Assembly (NCBI GenBank): GCA_010645155.1
Contig: CM021312.1
Span: 4,589,176 to 4,653,175 of the forward strand
Reading direction: 5' to 3'
Source of the DNA: Tigriopus japonicus
Lineage: Eukaryota > Arthropoda > Copepoda > Harpacticoida > Harpacticidae
Length of the DNA: 64,000 nucleotides
Shown here one piece after another: positions 33,303 through 44,233 of the stretch; position 1 is the first letter of the stretch; each line of letters begins with the position of its first letter. The notes under the pieces were generated by a model. It was not told the DNA's origin. It ran no database searches and was given only the letters and a program-made list of their open reading frames with translations. A program made the translations under genes and the position numbers.

Positions 33303-36102
33303 GCATGGACATCTATTGTAGAATTAGAATTTCTCTTGACGGCGCACGGCAAATCAGCGGTGACCAAGATCGAGTGGACAAGCACAAAAAGAGAAAACGT
33401 GCTTTTGAAAGTAGAAGAGTTGAAAATGATGCATGAAGTTACAATAGTTTTGGATACAGTTTTGGAATAGTTGTTTGGCAAAAGGCATTATTAAAGCAAA
33501 ACATTAAGCTTCATGGTTTTAAAAATCAGATTAAACGCTCTTAGATCGCTGGACTATTTTAATTCTAACTCTGTCAATGAATTACGTTCATTTGCGTCAT
33601 GCGAACTTAAATTCAGCCTTTGACTAACTTCTAAAAGAAAAGTAAGAACAGAAAACACATGAAGACATGAACATATTTTGAAAAATTTGACTTCCATGGA
33701 AACTAACAAGAAAACCCGAAACGAAACAAGAAATAAATTGATATTGGATCATTCTAATTGAGACAATATGAACCATAATCAACTTGAATGTTTTGAAACA
33801 GTTCTCATATCATTAATTCGGTCTCTTAAACACATTTATTTCTAATATCCTGTTGCATTCTGAACAAAATAAAGTCAAAGTAACTGGTCTCTCACTATGT
33901 ATCATCATTATGTTCCTGTTGAGTGTTCTTATATCCAGCTTTGACTAGTAGTTTTTTATGGAATTCCTAATGAAATCCCAAAACATTTCAAATCAATAAG
34001 TTCTAAAGAGGAGCAAAGAAGGTTGTTACAAAAGAAGTCCAACCACAACCTACAAGTTGTGGATCCATTGGAAAAGAGTAGAAAATTGGATATTTAAGCA
34101 TCCTTGATCCAAAAATTCATGATTTATGCTGAAATAATACATCAATGTTGGACTTAAAGTTGTTTCAACTAAAGAAGCTCATGGCATTCTTTAGTTTTGA
34201 ATCAAAGGTTGTAGAAAGGATTTTCACCTAGTTTGCAACAACAGCAATTCTTATTATGTTTGTGAGATATGTGTAAAGTGAAAGAAAACAATTGGACCCA
34301 ACAAAGATCTAAACAAGAACATTTTGAATTTACAGATTTGAAAATGACACTGATCAAGTTGGCATTACCTCAAAAATTTCTCTTTTCCCTAAAAAGTCTA
34401 AACCAGTTTCCAAACTAAGGGAATAAAAGAACATTTTTTTTCCTTTTCAATCCTTTATTACAGGGTTGAAATAATGCTTGGCATCACACTTACAAATTAG
34501 AAAGGAATTGAGCAACTGATCATGAAACATTTTATTACATGTATTTGTCAAACATCAAATAGAACTGAAATAATATGAATATTTGTAGATAGATTAATAG
34601 TGTTTACATCAGACAGTTTCATCATGAGCATGCATTATAGAGATCAGAAAAGGTTGATGGTCAAGATTGTTAAAAGTCTTAATCTTTTTCAATTCATCTG
34701 AAGACACAGAGCAAGCACAATCCATCATCCATCTTTAATAAAACAATATGGTGCAAGCTATCCTACTGGCAAAAACCTTGTATAATTAGTGCGTCATCTA
34801 GTGGATTTCATGCGGTAACAGCTCGCAGTTCCTATGATAGATATATTTTTGAAGATTGCAACGGTCATTCATCAGTTTTGGACAAATTAAAGTGCCTAAA
34901 ATGTTGATGGCGGAACTCCAAATAGAACTTTTAAGTGTTTTTCTGATGAATTTGGGCATAGACCATTTCTGAATTACCTTTTTAGTAGTCAGATTTCCAT
35001 GCCACTTTGAAAGGGATTTTACCAATAACTTCAACCAAAAACCACCGCAATTCCATTTACAATACTCAGTCAACATTTGAGGCACATTTTGAACCTTTCG
35101 GATTTCTTAGGATCAATCCCAATTGACCCAATTTCTATCACCCGCAATCCTAAGAAATGATGGAATGTGTGACTTATTGATGAGTGCATCAATCTTGCAG
35201 GAACCTTTCACAAAATTAATTCAAAATTAATTGAAGATAGAGTAAATTGAAATCACAAATTATTTCTCATAATAACCTAAGAAACTACAAAAATCAGCGC
35301 CCAAGGCAAGTGTATATTCAACATTTCAAGGATAAAGTGTGAAAAGTCCTTTCTCATCCTCCTATCCAGAGCAATGTTTACTGTTTTGTTTCAGTTCTGA
35401 GGAAAAAAATAAACGAAGGAAGAGCCCTATTTTTTCTTTCCGTGCACGCCAGAATTTTTCCAATTATTTCCTACATTAGACTGTTATGAATTGTCAAACT
35501 CAGAAGACAGTTTTAACATCATATGTTCGTGCCTTATTGAACATGGTGTCTTTGTGATTAATTACGTCCATTACAGTCTATTGGAGTATCGGAGATTTCT
35601 GCAAATTTCTCTTTGTGCTCGCATTTGAGAAGAAGTATTGGGCATTCATTCCTTCAGGATACTAGAACATATAATTTTTCAAAAAAACATTGCCTGGATC
35701 AAGAAATAGAATTCAGAATAACTTTTACAAAATGTCAAGCTATCTCGTCTTTTCTGTCTTTAACTTAAAAAGGTAGAGTGGGCAGAATAAAAAAATCAAT
35801 TCGTGTATTTCATTTTTTTTAAAATATTGTAATACTGTACTAGGCAGAAAGCCGATTTGATTAAAAGGTGTTTTGACTACAACTAATAGGATCATGCCAC
35901 ATCTTTCAATTTCGCAGTTTTGGGAGTAATTCTTAGCCAATATGCTAAGCGAGCACTTAAATCGACATATGTTTCTTATTCTTTTGGAATAATCCAATAG
36001 GTACTCGTAAAGGATCACTCAAGCCATGTTTACACATATTTATGCGTTTTCACTTTTTGAGCACTTTTTCCAATGGGGATATATGAAGGTTGATTCAAGC
36101 AG
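33303..36102. other. Long stretch without a recognised gene
   Basis: AT-rich sequence with only short frames. A minus-strand frame at 34798-35085 is protein-like in places but has no recognisable domain or splice context. No bounded transposon was found. Confidence 0.35.
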
Positions 36103-36416
36103 AAACCCCTGAAAGGGGTGGACACGAACTCCGATTTTTGAAAAAATGGTATGAGGCCGAGGCCTCACCTGCGTCTTGAAAGAATTCAGTCAAACTTTTT
36201 TTTGTTAATATTTGTGAACTGGATGTTCTTCACCTTGACTTTAGTGGTCCCAGCACTCTTTTTATTCGTCTCATGAACTTTTGACATTCAGCTCTCCAAA
36301 GGATTTTAGTCCTCATAACAATGAGGAAAATATGTAGAAGGAATCTTGCTTCACCCATTAGTCCAACTTCAGTGAAACAATGCTAAACAGAAGTATCCGT
36401 GGTGGTATCTGGAGTG

Positions 36417-36767
36417 TTACTCCTCTCCCATGCTCTTCAACAACTGCACAATGCAAGAACCATTTCCATATGAAAATGAAAGAACAAGAATGGTCTCATT
36501 TTGAAACAAGATGGAGTCCAAGTCGGAGATGTTGTTGGCTATAACTATTGAAGGGCACTTTTGACGGTTCTGGATCAGATCAGCCATCTGATCCGGATTG
36601 GAATAGGAACAAAGGCAATCACAACGTCCTTGAGACAAAATGAGTGAAAAACATGAGGATAAAATACTTAATTGTTGATTTGATTGAAAATTTTTCAAGT
36701 CTTGGGGATAAAGAAGGTCAGGACCACGCAGGACTGGGGCTAAGGGTCCTTGAGGAGAGAGGATCAT
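36417..36767 (-). pseudogene. Exon-like frame, possibly an IR N-terminal region
   Basis: The minus-strand frame contains CLCSYSNPDQMADLIQNRQK, IVIANNISDLDSILF and QNETILVLSFSYG. A possible acceptor (TTTTGTCTCAAG) precedes GACGTTGTGATTGCC and a possible donor (GAGGA|GTAACA) follows. The right arm has the homologous frame (56316-56475, plus) with only scattered changes, so the reading frame has been kept in both copies. The style resembles N-terminal segments of divergent IR receptors, but this is a weak inference; I see no diagnostic motif. Confidence 0.3.
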
Positions 36768-37007
36768 GTCTTATGATTTTAGGGATAGGCTCTACAGGCT
36801 TGATAAAGTTTGAATGATCTTCTTAGATCTCCTTGTCCAAGAATTAACAATCAGATTGATTGAAAAAATCCACACAATTCAATCTTGATGGGAGCATTTC
36901 ATTCTAAAGACTTTGAGAGGGTCCATGTAATCCGGGTTAGACTGTCAGATCACCAATTTGGGCTGACTGACTCGAAAGGCAGATCAAAATATTTAGCCCA
37001 TCCATTG

Positions 37008-37229
37008 CTAGTAGGTCCACTTGATAGGTTTCAAAGTCATCTTAATTTTTTCTTCATTTGATCGAATTCTTGACACTAAGGACTTCTTCTTTCTTTGTTC
37101 TATATGCACCTTAATCCGAACGCAAATTCCTCTTGAAAAGGGACTAAGAACCCACATACTCTCACCCGGATCAAAACGGGGAGTTTTATCGCACTCAACC
37201 ATCACACAACAAGTTTGGCATGTGTAAAT
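37008..37229 (-). pseudogene. Repeated exon-like module, unrecognised
   Basis: The frame reads KTPRFDPGESMWVL, then SRGICVRIKVHIEQRKKKS, then VSRIRSNEEKIKMTLK. The same module occurs at 55673-55920 (plus), and shorter relatives with NGKIFLSCSS and a PRFGPWESL-type segment at about 55280-55510 (minus) and 37500-37690 (plus, degraded). It is basic near its C-terminus. I do not recognise it. The four copies make it a coding-like repeat unit of the duplicated segment. Confidence 0.35.
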
Positions 37230-37245
37230 CAAGTTCAGGATAATA

Positions 37246-37420
37246 CAGTCAACTTCGGATATAAGGGACCCGGCGGGACCACCGAAATTCGTCCCTTATA
37301 TCCGACTGTCCCTTATATCCGACCGAAATTGCATGGAAATCGATCATCCGGACCTTCCAAAACAGTCCCTTGTAAGCGAAAATCCCTTATATCCGGGTCC
37401 CTTATTTCCGAAGTTGACTG
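37246..37420. mobile_element. pogo/Tigger-like MITE
   Basis: 175 bases with termini CAGTCAACTTCGGATATAAG and the complementary CTTATTTCCGAAGTTGACTG, flanked by TA at 37244-37245 and 37421-37422. CAGT ends with a TA duplication fit the pogo/Tigger branch of Tc1/mariner. The interior repeats TCCCTTATATCCG several times. The homologous position in the right arm of the inverted duplication (near 55535) is an empty site with a single TA. Confidence 0.85.
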
Positions 37421-38151
37421 TACCTTAAATATTGATTGATGGGTTCAATTGTAAGTTCAAAGATACTAATAAGACGTTCAAGTCGGATAATAGATGAGCT
37501 CGGAAAAAACGTTACTTTGTTGTTGATAATTCAAGGAATCGTAAGATATTCTTTGTTGTTCAAGTTGTGTATTGGATGTGCGTAATGAAACTCCCCGTTT
37601 TGGTACGGGCGAAAGTTGGTTCTTTATCCTTTTTCACGAGGAATTTGCGCTCGAATTCAGGTCCATATTCATTCTATTTGCTATAGATGAGGCTATCACT
37701 TCTAAAGATTGTAACAGGTAACCTGGTCATCAAATTTCATTTGATCACTCTATCGTCATCCTGAAGAAAAGACACCTTGCGGGTTCATTCGCACTTGTTA
37801 CCAATGAATTTGCCCTCCATGATGTGATCATTTATTCACTCTTTCATTCACTCGTTCAAGGCTGCACTGAACTTGTTGTCTTCAAAACACCAACATCGGC
37901 TGATTTTGGGACGTGGGATTGACCTTTACCAAGGCTAGGACTTGGCTGGACTCGCTTGAAACGCAGGGAACACCGATTGGCGCACTATCTTTTGGACTTT
38001 TGGTCGATTTGCGTTTGATTTTCCGCTCCCAACATGGCCGTTTGTACTTCTTGTTTACTTACGAACTCTCGGCCTCATCCGTGTGAGGTTGCGTGCCGGA
38101 GAAATTCCGCGAGTTCGCATCCAGTATTAATACTATTGTATAGGTTATCCC

Positions 38152-39517
38152 TACTTCAAGTGAGCGTTTTAAATCATACCGTTAGCGATAGAACAGGGCC
38201 GTTGTTGCCCAGCCCATTTTGGCGAATCCAAGTTTTTCCCATTTAAGCGCCCATTCGACGATTCTAAGTCCTTGGAAACCATCGACATTTCACGAAAAGA
38301 TGCCTTGGCTGGAATTGGGTCAAAAATACACATTATTTATTTCTAAGGAGATTGAATTAGGAGCAATTAAGCAAGCCTTGTGGGCTTGCAAAAATAGGAC
38401 TTAACATTGATCTAAACAATAATTTAAAGATTCTGATTTGCTCATTTGTTTTTTTCCAAAAAATCAAAATAAAATTCCAAAATATTGCCCTTACACAAAA
38501 ATGAAAAAGTTTTTAATGCTTCTTTCTGGTGATATATGATGTTATACGTGCCTATCATTTTCCTGCAAATAAACTTAGCATATTAACAATCAGGTGTCTC
38601 ACTTATAAACGACACAAAAATTAATTCTAGGTTGCGTGAGCAAAAAGGGCAAAGTTCCGTTGTGAGGTGGGGAAGACAAGATTCCTACCTTTAATGCGTT
38701 GGCTTTATATTACTTTCACTCTTTTCGTTTAAACATAATGTTTTGCGTATTCTTTTGGCAAACTATTTTGTTTTCAAAAGTTTTTGTAAATCAATTTTAA
38801 ATGTGCGAAAATGGCCTCTGAACTTCCCTGCTCCTTCAACAAGATGGGGCTGCTTGACATACCACACAGCTTGTTCAAAATTATTGTCTTTTCTCATTTC
38901 TGAGACAAGGATAAATGTCCTCATTCATCTCCAGGCCTCAATTGGATGAAAATTTCCATCTAGTCCATTCTGAAGAGGCTTTGGGTCAAACTGATTAAGG
39001 TACAAGCCTGTGGGAATATTGAAGGCCGTGGTGAAGACCAAAGGTGGCCATTATGTAAATCGAACTTTTGTTTGCTTAGGTAATGCATCTGGGATTGTAG
39101 TTATGTGACAACGCCTTTGATTGAATGGATGAATTTTAGGCGATATACCCTGTAGAATCAAAGGTGACACGGCATTCTGGGGAAAGTTGGTTTCTCTACC
39201 TTAAATGAGAAGCAAATTTAACATTGGAGAAGCAATGTTTACATTCTGGCAATGTCTTCCCCACCTCACAACGGAACTTTGCCCTTTTTTGCCTACGCAA
39301 CCTTGAATTAATTTTTGTGTCGTTTATAAGTGAGACAATCAGGTGTAAGCAGAGGTATCTAGATGTAAAATATAGATCGTCTCCAGGGACCCAGAATCAT
39401 TAAATGAACGCTTCAATGGGAAAGACCTTGGATTTGCCAAAATGGATGGGACAACTCAGCACAGCCAAAGGCCGTGTTTTTCCGCTAGCGGTATGATTTC
39501 AAACGCTCACTTGAAGC
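38152..39517. repeat. Inverted repeat pair enclosing a Mutator-like element
   Basis: Positions 38152-38285 and 39374-39517 are inverted copies sharing TTCAAGTGAGCGTTT, CCATTTTGGC.AATCCAAG and CC..GGA.ACGATC-type blocks. A third relative is at 1550-1690. The element at 38597-39335 inserted between the two arms. Confidence 0.6.
38597..39335. mobile_element. Mutator-like non-autonomous element
   Basis: About 90-base terminal inverted repeats (38597-38687 and 39246-39335) begin TCTCACTTATAAACGACAC and continue through GGGCAAAGTTCCGTTGTGAG with few changes. A 10-base duplication CAATCAGGTG flanks it at 38587-38596 and 39336-39345. Long inverted repeats with 9-10-base duplications are the hallmark of Mutator-like elements. 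The 739-base element has no transposase frame. Confidence 0.8.
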
Positions 39518-39919
39518 AACCTTTCCGTATATATCCCCTTAAGTTTACAACTTTTTGAAATTTCATCTTTTCAAATATTTATATTGAAATTTATAAATAT
39601 GCGGAATGAAAAAAAAACCTTTTCCTTCAGTTCAATCTTCTTATTTCATGTCTTCTTTCGATATCGGTTTGTATATAATTACAATATACCTGATTTAAAA
39701 TAAAAGTCTGGGTTAGCATTTTTACCAATATTCAATAAAATGATAATTGACTAACGGTACTCCCACTTTAGACACTTTAGTTTTTTCTTTTTATTACCTT
39801 TTTAAGTTATACCTTATAAGTCAAGTTTTTCCGACACTCGAATTTATTCGCCTATCGACAGAAAACGGAAGCCTTAATTGCGTGAGTATGCGTGAAAAAC
39901 TGTTTGAACTTTTAAGTGT

Positions 39920-40090
39920 TCACAATTTCATGTTGGAAATTTAGCAGAATGTCAACCATCATTTGGTCGTTTCAAATTGACTACGTAGGTTTCTATTCTG
40001 GGTGTGGAGAATTTTTATGGACATTCTGAAAATAGGTAAAACAACATACAGCTGTTTCAGCTTAAACTGTTTGTTTGTCCGCAAGCAGTG
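39920..40090. repeat. Dispersed repeat, inverted mate at 58537-58695
   Basis: About 160 bases including CTACGTAGGTTTCT, GACATTCTGAAAATA and ACAGCTGTTTCAGCTTAAAC match 58537-58695 in reverse orientation. It abuts the 5' side of the LINE remnant here and the hAT element at 58732 there. Confidence 0.7.
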
Positions 40091-41183
40091 GTATGTCAAC
40101 ATGGGCTAAAACTGAAAAAAATGTTTTAAAAATGACATTTTGGAAGATTGAAGGATCATTTAGTGGCATGTATGATGTCAAGTCAGGCGTTCCACAAGGT
40201 TCAATTTTATGTCCGCTCATGTTGATTCTCTTTATTGCTCCTCTCCAGAAGTTCAGAACAAAAGCCAGTATTTCCTCATATGCTGATGAATGATACAAAA
40301 TTAGTTTGTGGAAGGAATGGGCAGGATTCGAAATGTTTAGTTGAGGACTTGGAGAAAGTCTACTCTTGGGTTGGCAAGAGTAACATGGCATTGAACGGGA
40401 TGAAATTCCGCACAATGACGTATGGGGCGTCAAAATTAGATATTCCGCTCAAAGACAATGGAGGTTGTGATATTGACTCCAACTAATAGGATCATATCGT
40501 CCATGAGGGATTTAGGAGTTGTCATCCAAGATGATGGAAAGTTTGATGAGCATATCCAGTTGAAAGTGGGGAAGGCATTTCAAACATGTGGCTGGATCTA
40601 TCGCACTTTCAAGTCCAGAGATAGTATTACGATGCTAACTCTGTACAAGTCGATTGTTCAACCACATCTTGAATATGCTTCCCTCATTTGGGCTCCAATG
40701 AGTTCGGCTGGTTTGCAAAAGGTCGAGCAGGGCCAAAGATGTTTCACTAGGAACATCGCAGGAATGAGAGAGCTCTCGTATTGGGAGAGGCTCAATAAGT
40801 TAGGCCTGTACAGTACTCAGAGAAGGTATAAAAGGTATCTGATACTGTATGTTTTCAAGAGCGTTCATGGGCTCTCTCCTAACCCAGGCTTTGAGATCAG
40901 TAAAAGCGATCGTTGAGGTTTTACGTGCGTTCTGAGAGCACCTCCAAATCCAAGGGAATAGAGGCTAGTTCGATCAATGAAGTCCTCCTCTCTTCTTTAT
41001 CGGGCTCCTTCATTGTTCAATTTGTTGCCTATTTGCTATCGTCGGGAATATGTAGGAGCTGATCCTCTAACAGCATTTAAGGCAGGATTGTACAAATTCT
41101 TAAATACTATTCCTGACCAACCCACTATTCAAGGGTTGTACAGATCTGCCAACAGTAACTCATTGGTAGATCAAATTTCATAG
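40075..41183 (+). pseudogene. Non-LTR retrotransposon (LINE) reverse transcriptase, broken
   Basis: The first frame reads KSGVPQGSILCPLMLILFI followed by SSYADE and a stop, matching the SGVPQGSVLGPLLF and A/YADD blocks of LINE reverse transcriptases. The next frame continues TKLVCGRNGQDSKCLVEDLE, then RDLGVVIQDDGKFDEHI, YKSIVQPHLEYASLIWAP and YWERLNKLGLYSTQRRY, which are the usual thumb and C-terminal segments. The last frame gives FNLLPICYRREYVGADPLTA and FKAGLYKFLNTIPDQP. Frame changes occur near 40287 (breaking the catalytic YADD), near 40460 and near 40920. The 5' part, including any endonuclease, is absent. It is a dead, 5'-truncated copy. Confidence 0.85.
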
Positions 41184-41621
41184 AAACGGTAATTTTATAA
41201 GCTAAATTAATCAAAACTATCTTTACAGGGAATCCCATACCTTGTAGCGGTGTTAAAAAATCCGCCCCCCCCTTCTCCCCCCCTTTTTTTAAATTAGGGT
41301 TTTTGATTAGGGGAAAAGAACTTTGATGACAGGGCTGAACTATGAGTTGTTAGACCATGTGAAACATAACTATCAAACATAGATTATCAATCATCATTTG
41401 TCAACCCTGGACCAACGTTTTTGCTAAATCTTTTCTCCGAAGTGATTTACCTTAATACAGTATATATGTAGAGTGCAAATATCAACACGGAAAAGCCAAT
41501 TTGCATGGTTCCTTTCAAGCATTGCCTAAATAGATTTCTCCTTTGTACTCTTCAAGACAGCTCAGGGATTATTCTATGCACATGACGTTTCACTGTCAAA
41601 GCAATGAACCCTGCACAAAAT

Positions 41622-41914
41622 TTCAGCTGATTCCACAAAATAAGCGCCTTTTGCGGTCAGATTGAGACATAGTTGCCAGCTAGCGAGTGTGTTTCAAGGC
41701 CACTCATTGGCAAACCGTTAGAGATTTTCTTGACATCAACATTTCTCCGAGTTTGATCTCATAATGCCATTGCAAAGAAATGTAAACATCTAAGGAAAAC
41801 CTATTTCACCACAGTTTTGCCAAAGTTGGCATAAAAACCCACTCTCTAGCTGGCAGCTATGTCTGAATCTGACCGCAAGAGGCGCTTATTTTTTGGAATC
41901 AGCTGAAATTTTGA
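41622..41914. mobile_element. MITE with about 70-base inverted repeats
   Basis: Positions 41622-41695 and 41840-41914 are inverted copies starting AAAATTTCAGCTGATTCC and including AAATAAGCGCC and TTGCGGTCAGATT. It interrupts the tail of composite copy C; copies A and B lack it. The target duplication is not clear. Confidence 0.75.
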
Positions 41915-42004
41915 TCAAGGTTAATCACCATGAAATGAACAGAGGTGCAGCTGACGCCATTCAGAACAATCCAAGTAAAATCTGTAAAACATGTGCAGAA
42001 GATG

Positions 42005-42080
42005 CGAAAAGACGTGATCGTCTAGTGGATAAGACAGTGCGTTATGGCCGCAGTAGCCCAGATTCGAATCGTGGTCACGG
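42005..42080 (+). pseudogene. tRNA-His-like sequence, SINE head
   Basis: Begins CGTGATCGTCTAGTGGATAA and ends ATTCGAATCGTGGTCACGGC. The anticodon loop reads TTATGGC, so the GTG anticodon is lost. It leads into the SINE body (TTTGTTTTCCTTTTCACCC, ATTTTTGTTAAGG, GTCAATAGTTTAGC) to about 42235. Confidence 0.6.
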
Positions 42081-42225
42081 CAGAGATCGTGAATCTCGCG
42101 CAACGCATCTTGTTTGTTTTCCTTTTCACCCTTAAATTTTTGTTAAGGTTATGTCGGTCCGTCAATAGTTTAGCTTTAAAGGGATGCTTGACTATTGAGT
42201 GATAATCGCTATTTCAGTTCAGACT

Positions 42226-42444
42226 TTAACCAATGGATGAGTTCCTCAAAGCATTGGATATCCCCGGATATCCCTCAGTTCCATTGAGGTCGTACTGCTC
42301 CTGATCCATCATGGATTGGTCGTTGTAATTGGCAGGATAGCCTCCTCTGGAGTGGTCTTGGAACGAGTTCATGGACTGACTGATTTGAGGCAGAATTCTG
42401 AGGAGCAAACCGAGATGTTGAGGACGAATCGTCACTGCCTTTGC
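42226..42444 (-). pseudogene. Terminal-exon-like module, frameshifted copy
   Basis: A good acceptor (CTCCTTGTTGCAG) precedes 42444. One frame gives GSDDSSSTSRFAPQNSASNQS, and after a frame change the other gives MNSFQDHSRGGYPANYNDQ, MMDQEQYDLNGTEGYPG, ending SSIG and TAA at 42228-42226. The copy at 22961-23131 keeps both parts in one frame, so this copy has a frameshift. The source gene is not recognised and is not visible in the window. Confidence 0.4.
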
Positions 42445-43257
42445 CTGCAACAAGGAGAACTGAACTGAAATTAATGTTCAAACTACATATAGTAATAATT
42501 CGAACCATCTAGTAAAAAAGACACATTTTTGATGGGCCAAATAACTCCAGGCTCAGCCGGGCTTTGAACCCAAGACCTCTTGCACCCAAAGCACCAGGAG
42601 GACCCAAGGATCGATCCCATGTAAAGGTTAAGTTCCTATGGTGTCAAAAAAAATATATAAAACATGAAAAATATCAAAATTTTCAAATAAAAAACCTCTA
42701 TCTTTACTTTAAAATGCTGAATAATGATCACACTTCATGCTTTAAATGCAAAAATACATTATCTGACAGCCTTGCAGATTTATCCAAGGAATAATCCATA
42801 CCATGGACATTCTTTTTAGGATTTTAAAGTTCTGACTTTGGGCCATAAATTGACCTGTAAGCTAACAATGATAAATTTTTCAAGTTGTGAAAAAAGGTAG
42901 AGAGGATTAAGAGCAATAAAATTGAGTCAACATTTTTCAACTTCGGAAATTTCTCATGTTTTACATATTTTTTGACAACAAAGGAACTTAAAATTTACAT
43001 GAAATCGCGATTGTCATTGCCAAGATGAGATTTGATTCTTGGGAATCCTCTGAACAAACCAGCGTCTTTAAATTATTGTTTGGATTAATGTTAGTCCATT
43101 TTTGCAATAACACAAGGCTTGCTTGATAGCACTGCGCACCCTTTCTTTGGATTATGATAATCGAGTCATGATTGACTACCCTCGGGGTATTTCATACAAC
43201 TTATGCTTAAACCATTTTTCATGACGAACCCGTTAATTCAAGACCAAAAGTACGTTT

Positions 43258-43508
43258 CAATTATTTTGTCGCAAATTATTTTGTCGCAAATTATTTTGTC
43301 ACAAATTATTTTGTCGCAAATTATTTTGTCACAAATTATTTTGTCGCAAATTATTTTGTCACAAATTATTTTGTCGCAAATTGTTTTGTCACAAATTATT
43401 TTGTCGCAAATTATTTTGTCGCAAATTATTTTGTCACAAATTATTTTGTCACAAATTATTTTGTCGCAAATTATTTTGTCACAAATTATTTTATCGCAAA
43501 TTATTTTG
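43258..43508. repeat. 15-base tandem array, about 17 copies
   Basis: The unit is CAAATTATTTTGTCG or CAAATTATTTTGTCA; the last base alternates G/A through much of the array, suggesting expansion partly as 30-base pairs. Since 15 is divisible by three the plus strand reads LSQII throughout. This is a minisatellite; I see no evidence of a gene. Confidence 0.92.
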
Positions 43509-43849
43509 GGATTTCAACTAAGGTTTCTAAAAAATTAATTTTTTGACCACCAACTATTATGTCGTTAATTATTCTGCGCCAATTGATTTGCCCCAGTTAA
43601 TTTGGGCCCAGTTAAAGTGTCGTACATTCCTTTAAAAGGACCTTGCCCAAAAGAGTCATGAGTTTGGAAGTGGAAAATGGTCAAAGAATCCCATGTTTGA
43701 TTTCAATTGATGAATCTGAACTCTTGAAGTGTTTCCAAGAAAAAATGCAAAATATTTCGAATGCATTTTTGTCCAATTTCAAGTGGTGCACCATGTCGAT
43801 CATGATTGCACTGAAGTTAGCCCAAAGCTCAACCTTCTAAGACAGGGGT

Positions 43850-44233
43850 CAGCAACCGTTCTGGGATCAAGGCCCACCAAATTTAACCACATGATGTCTG
43901 GGCCCACCAAACGGACTTTGGTAGTTTCAAGGGCTCAAAAATTAGCGATCAAAGAGTCTAAGCCTCTTTTCGACACACATTTTTTCCATCTAGCGGTAGG
44001 AATGTAAACTAAAAACACGTCATTCTTGGCTCGAAATCAGGGTGACCAATTTGGAGAAGTTATAAAAGATCAAAATTTGGCTGTTTCTCTCAAACTTTGA
44101 ACATTAGTCCCAGATAACATGTTAATAGGACCATCATCAATTTTAAATGTCATTTTGTTGTGCTAAATGGGTTTTCAATGTCAATTTTCTGGTGAATATG
44201 AGTCGAGAAAAAAGTTGGGCTCCCTGCCCAATG
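43850..44233. repeat. hAT-like repeat, inverted mate at 49285-49665
   Basis: Starts near CAGGGGTCAGCAACCG, a Charlie/hAT-like terminus, and contains TTTTCGACACACATTTTTTCC, TAGCGGTAGGAATGT and GCTGTTTCTCTCAAACTTTGA-type blocks that recur inverted at 49285-49665. The two copies flank the putative gene exons at 45-48.6 kb. Neither has a transposase frame. Confidence 0.65.

Larger units (their letters stand above)
36103..37873. repeat. Inverted duplication, left arm (about 1.8 kb)
   Basis: This arm matches 55104-56887 in reverse complement over almost its whole length. It begins at AACCCCTGAAAGGGGTGGAC and ends in TTCACTCGTTCAAGGC. Divergence is moderate with several indels. It differs from the right arm by the MITE at 37246-37420. 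Both arms carry the same exon-like reading frames. Confidence 0.85.
41300..42600 (-). mobile_element. Composite element with tRNA-like ends, copy C
   Basis: Inverted relative to copies at 22790 and 57051. From high to low coordinates: tRNA-Pro-like head (about 42600-42540, containing GGGTTCAAAGCCCGGCTGAG), exon-like module (42444-42226), SINE body, tRNA-His-like block (42005-42080) and tail (about 41980-41330) with a MITE inserted at 41622-41914. Order and orientation of parts agree with the other copies. Confidence 0.6.

Noticed and set aside
33114..33470. 118-residue plus-strand frame right of the LTR element
   Set aside because: It crosses the right end of the hAT element at 33294 into unrelated flank, so it is not one gene.
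34798..35085. Minus-strand 95-residue frame
   Set aside because: Composition is protein-like in places, but I found no domain, homologous copy or convincing splice sites.
43203..43538. LSQII-repeat protein of 111 residues
   Set aside because: The frame exists only because the 15-base repeat unit is divisible by three and lacks stops; there is no unique flanking coding sequence.
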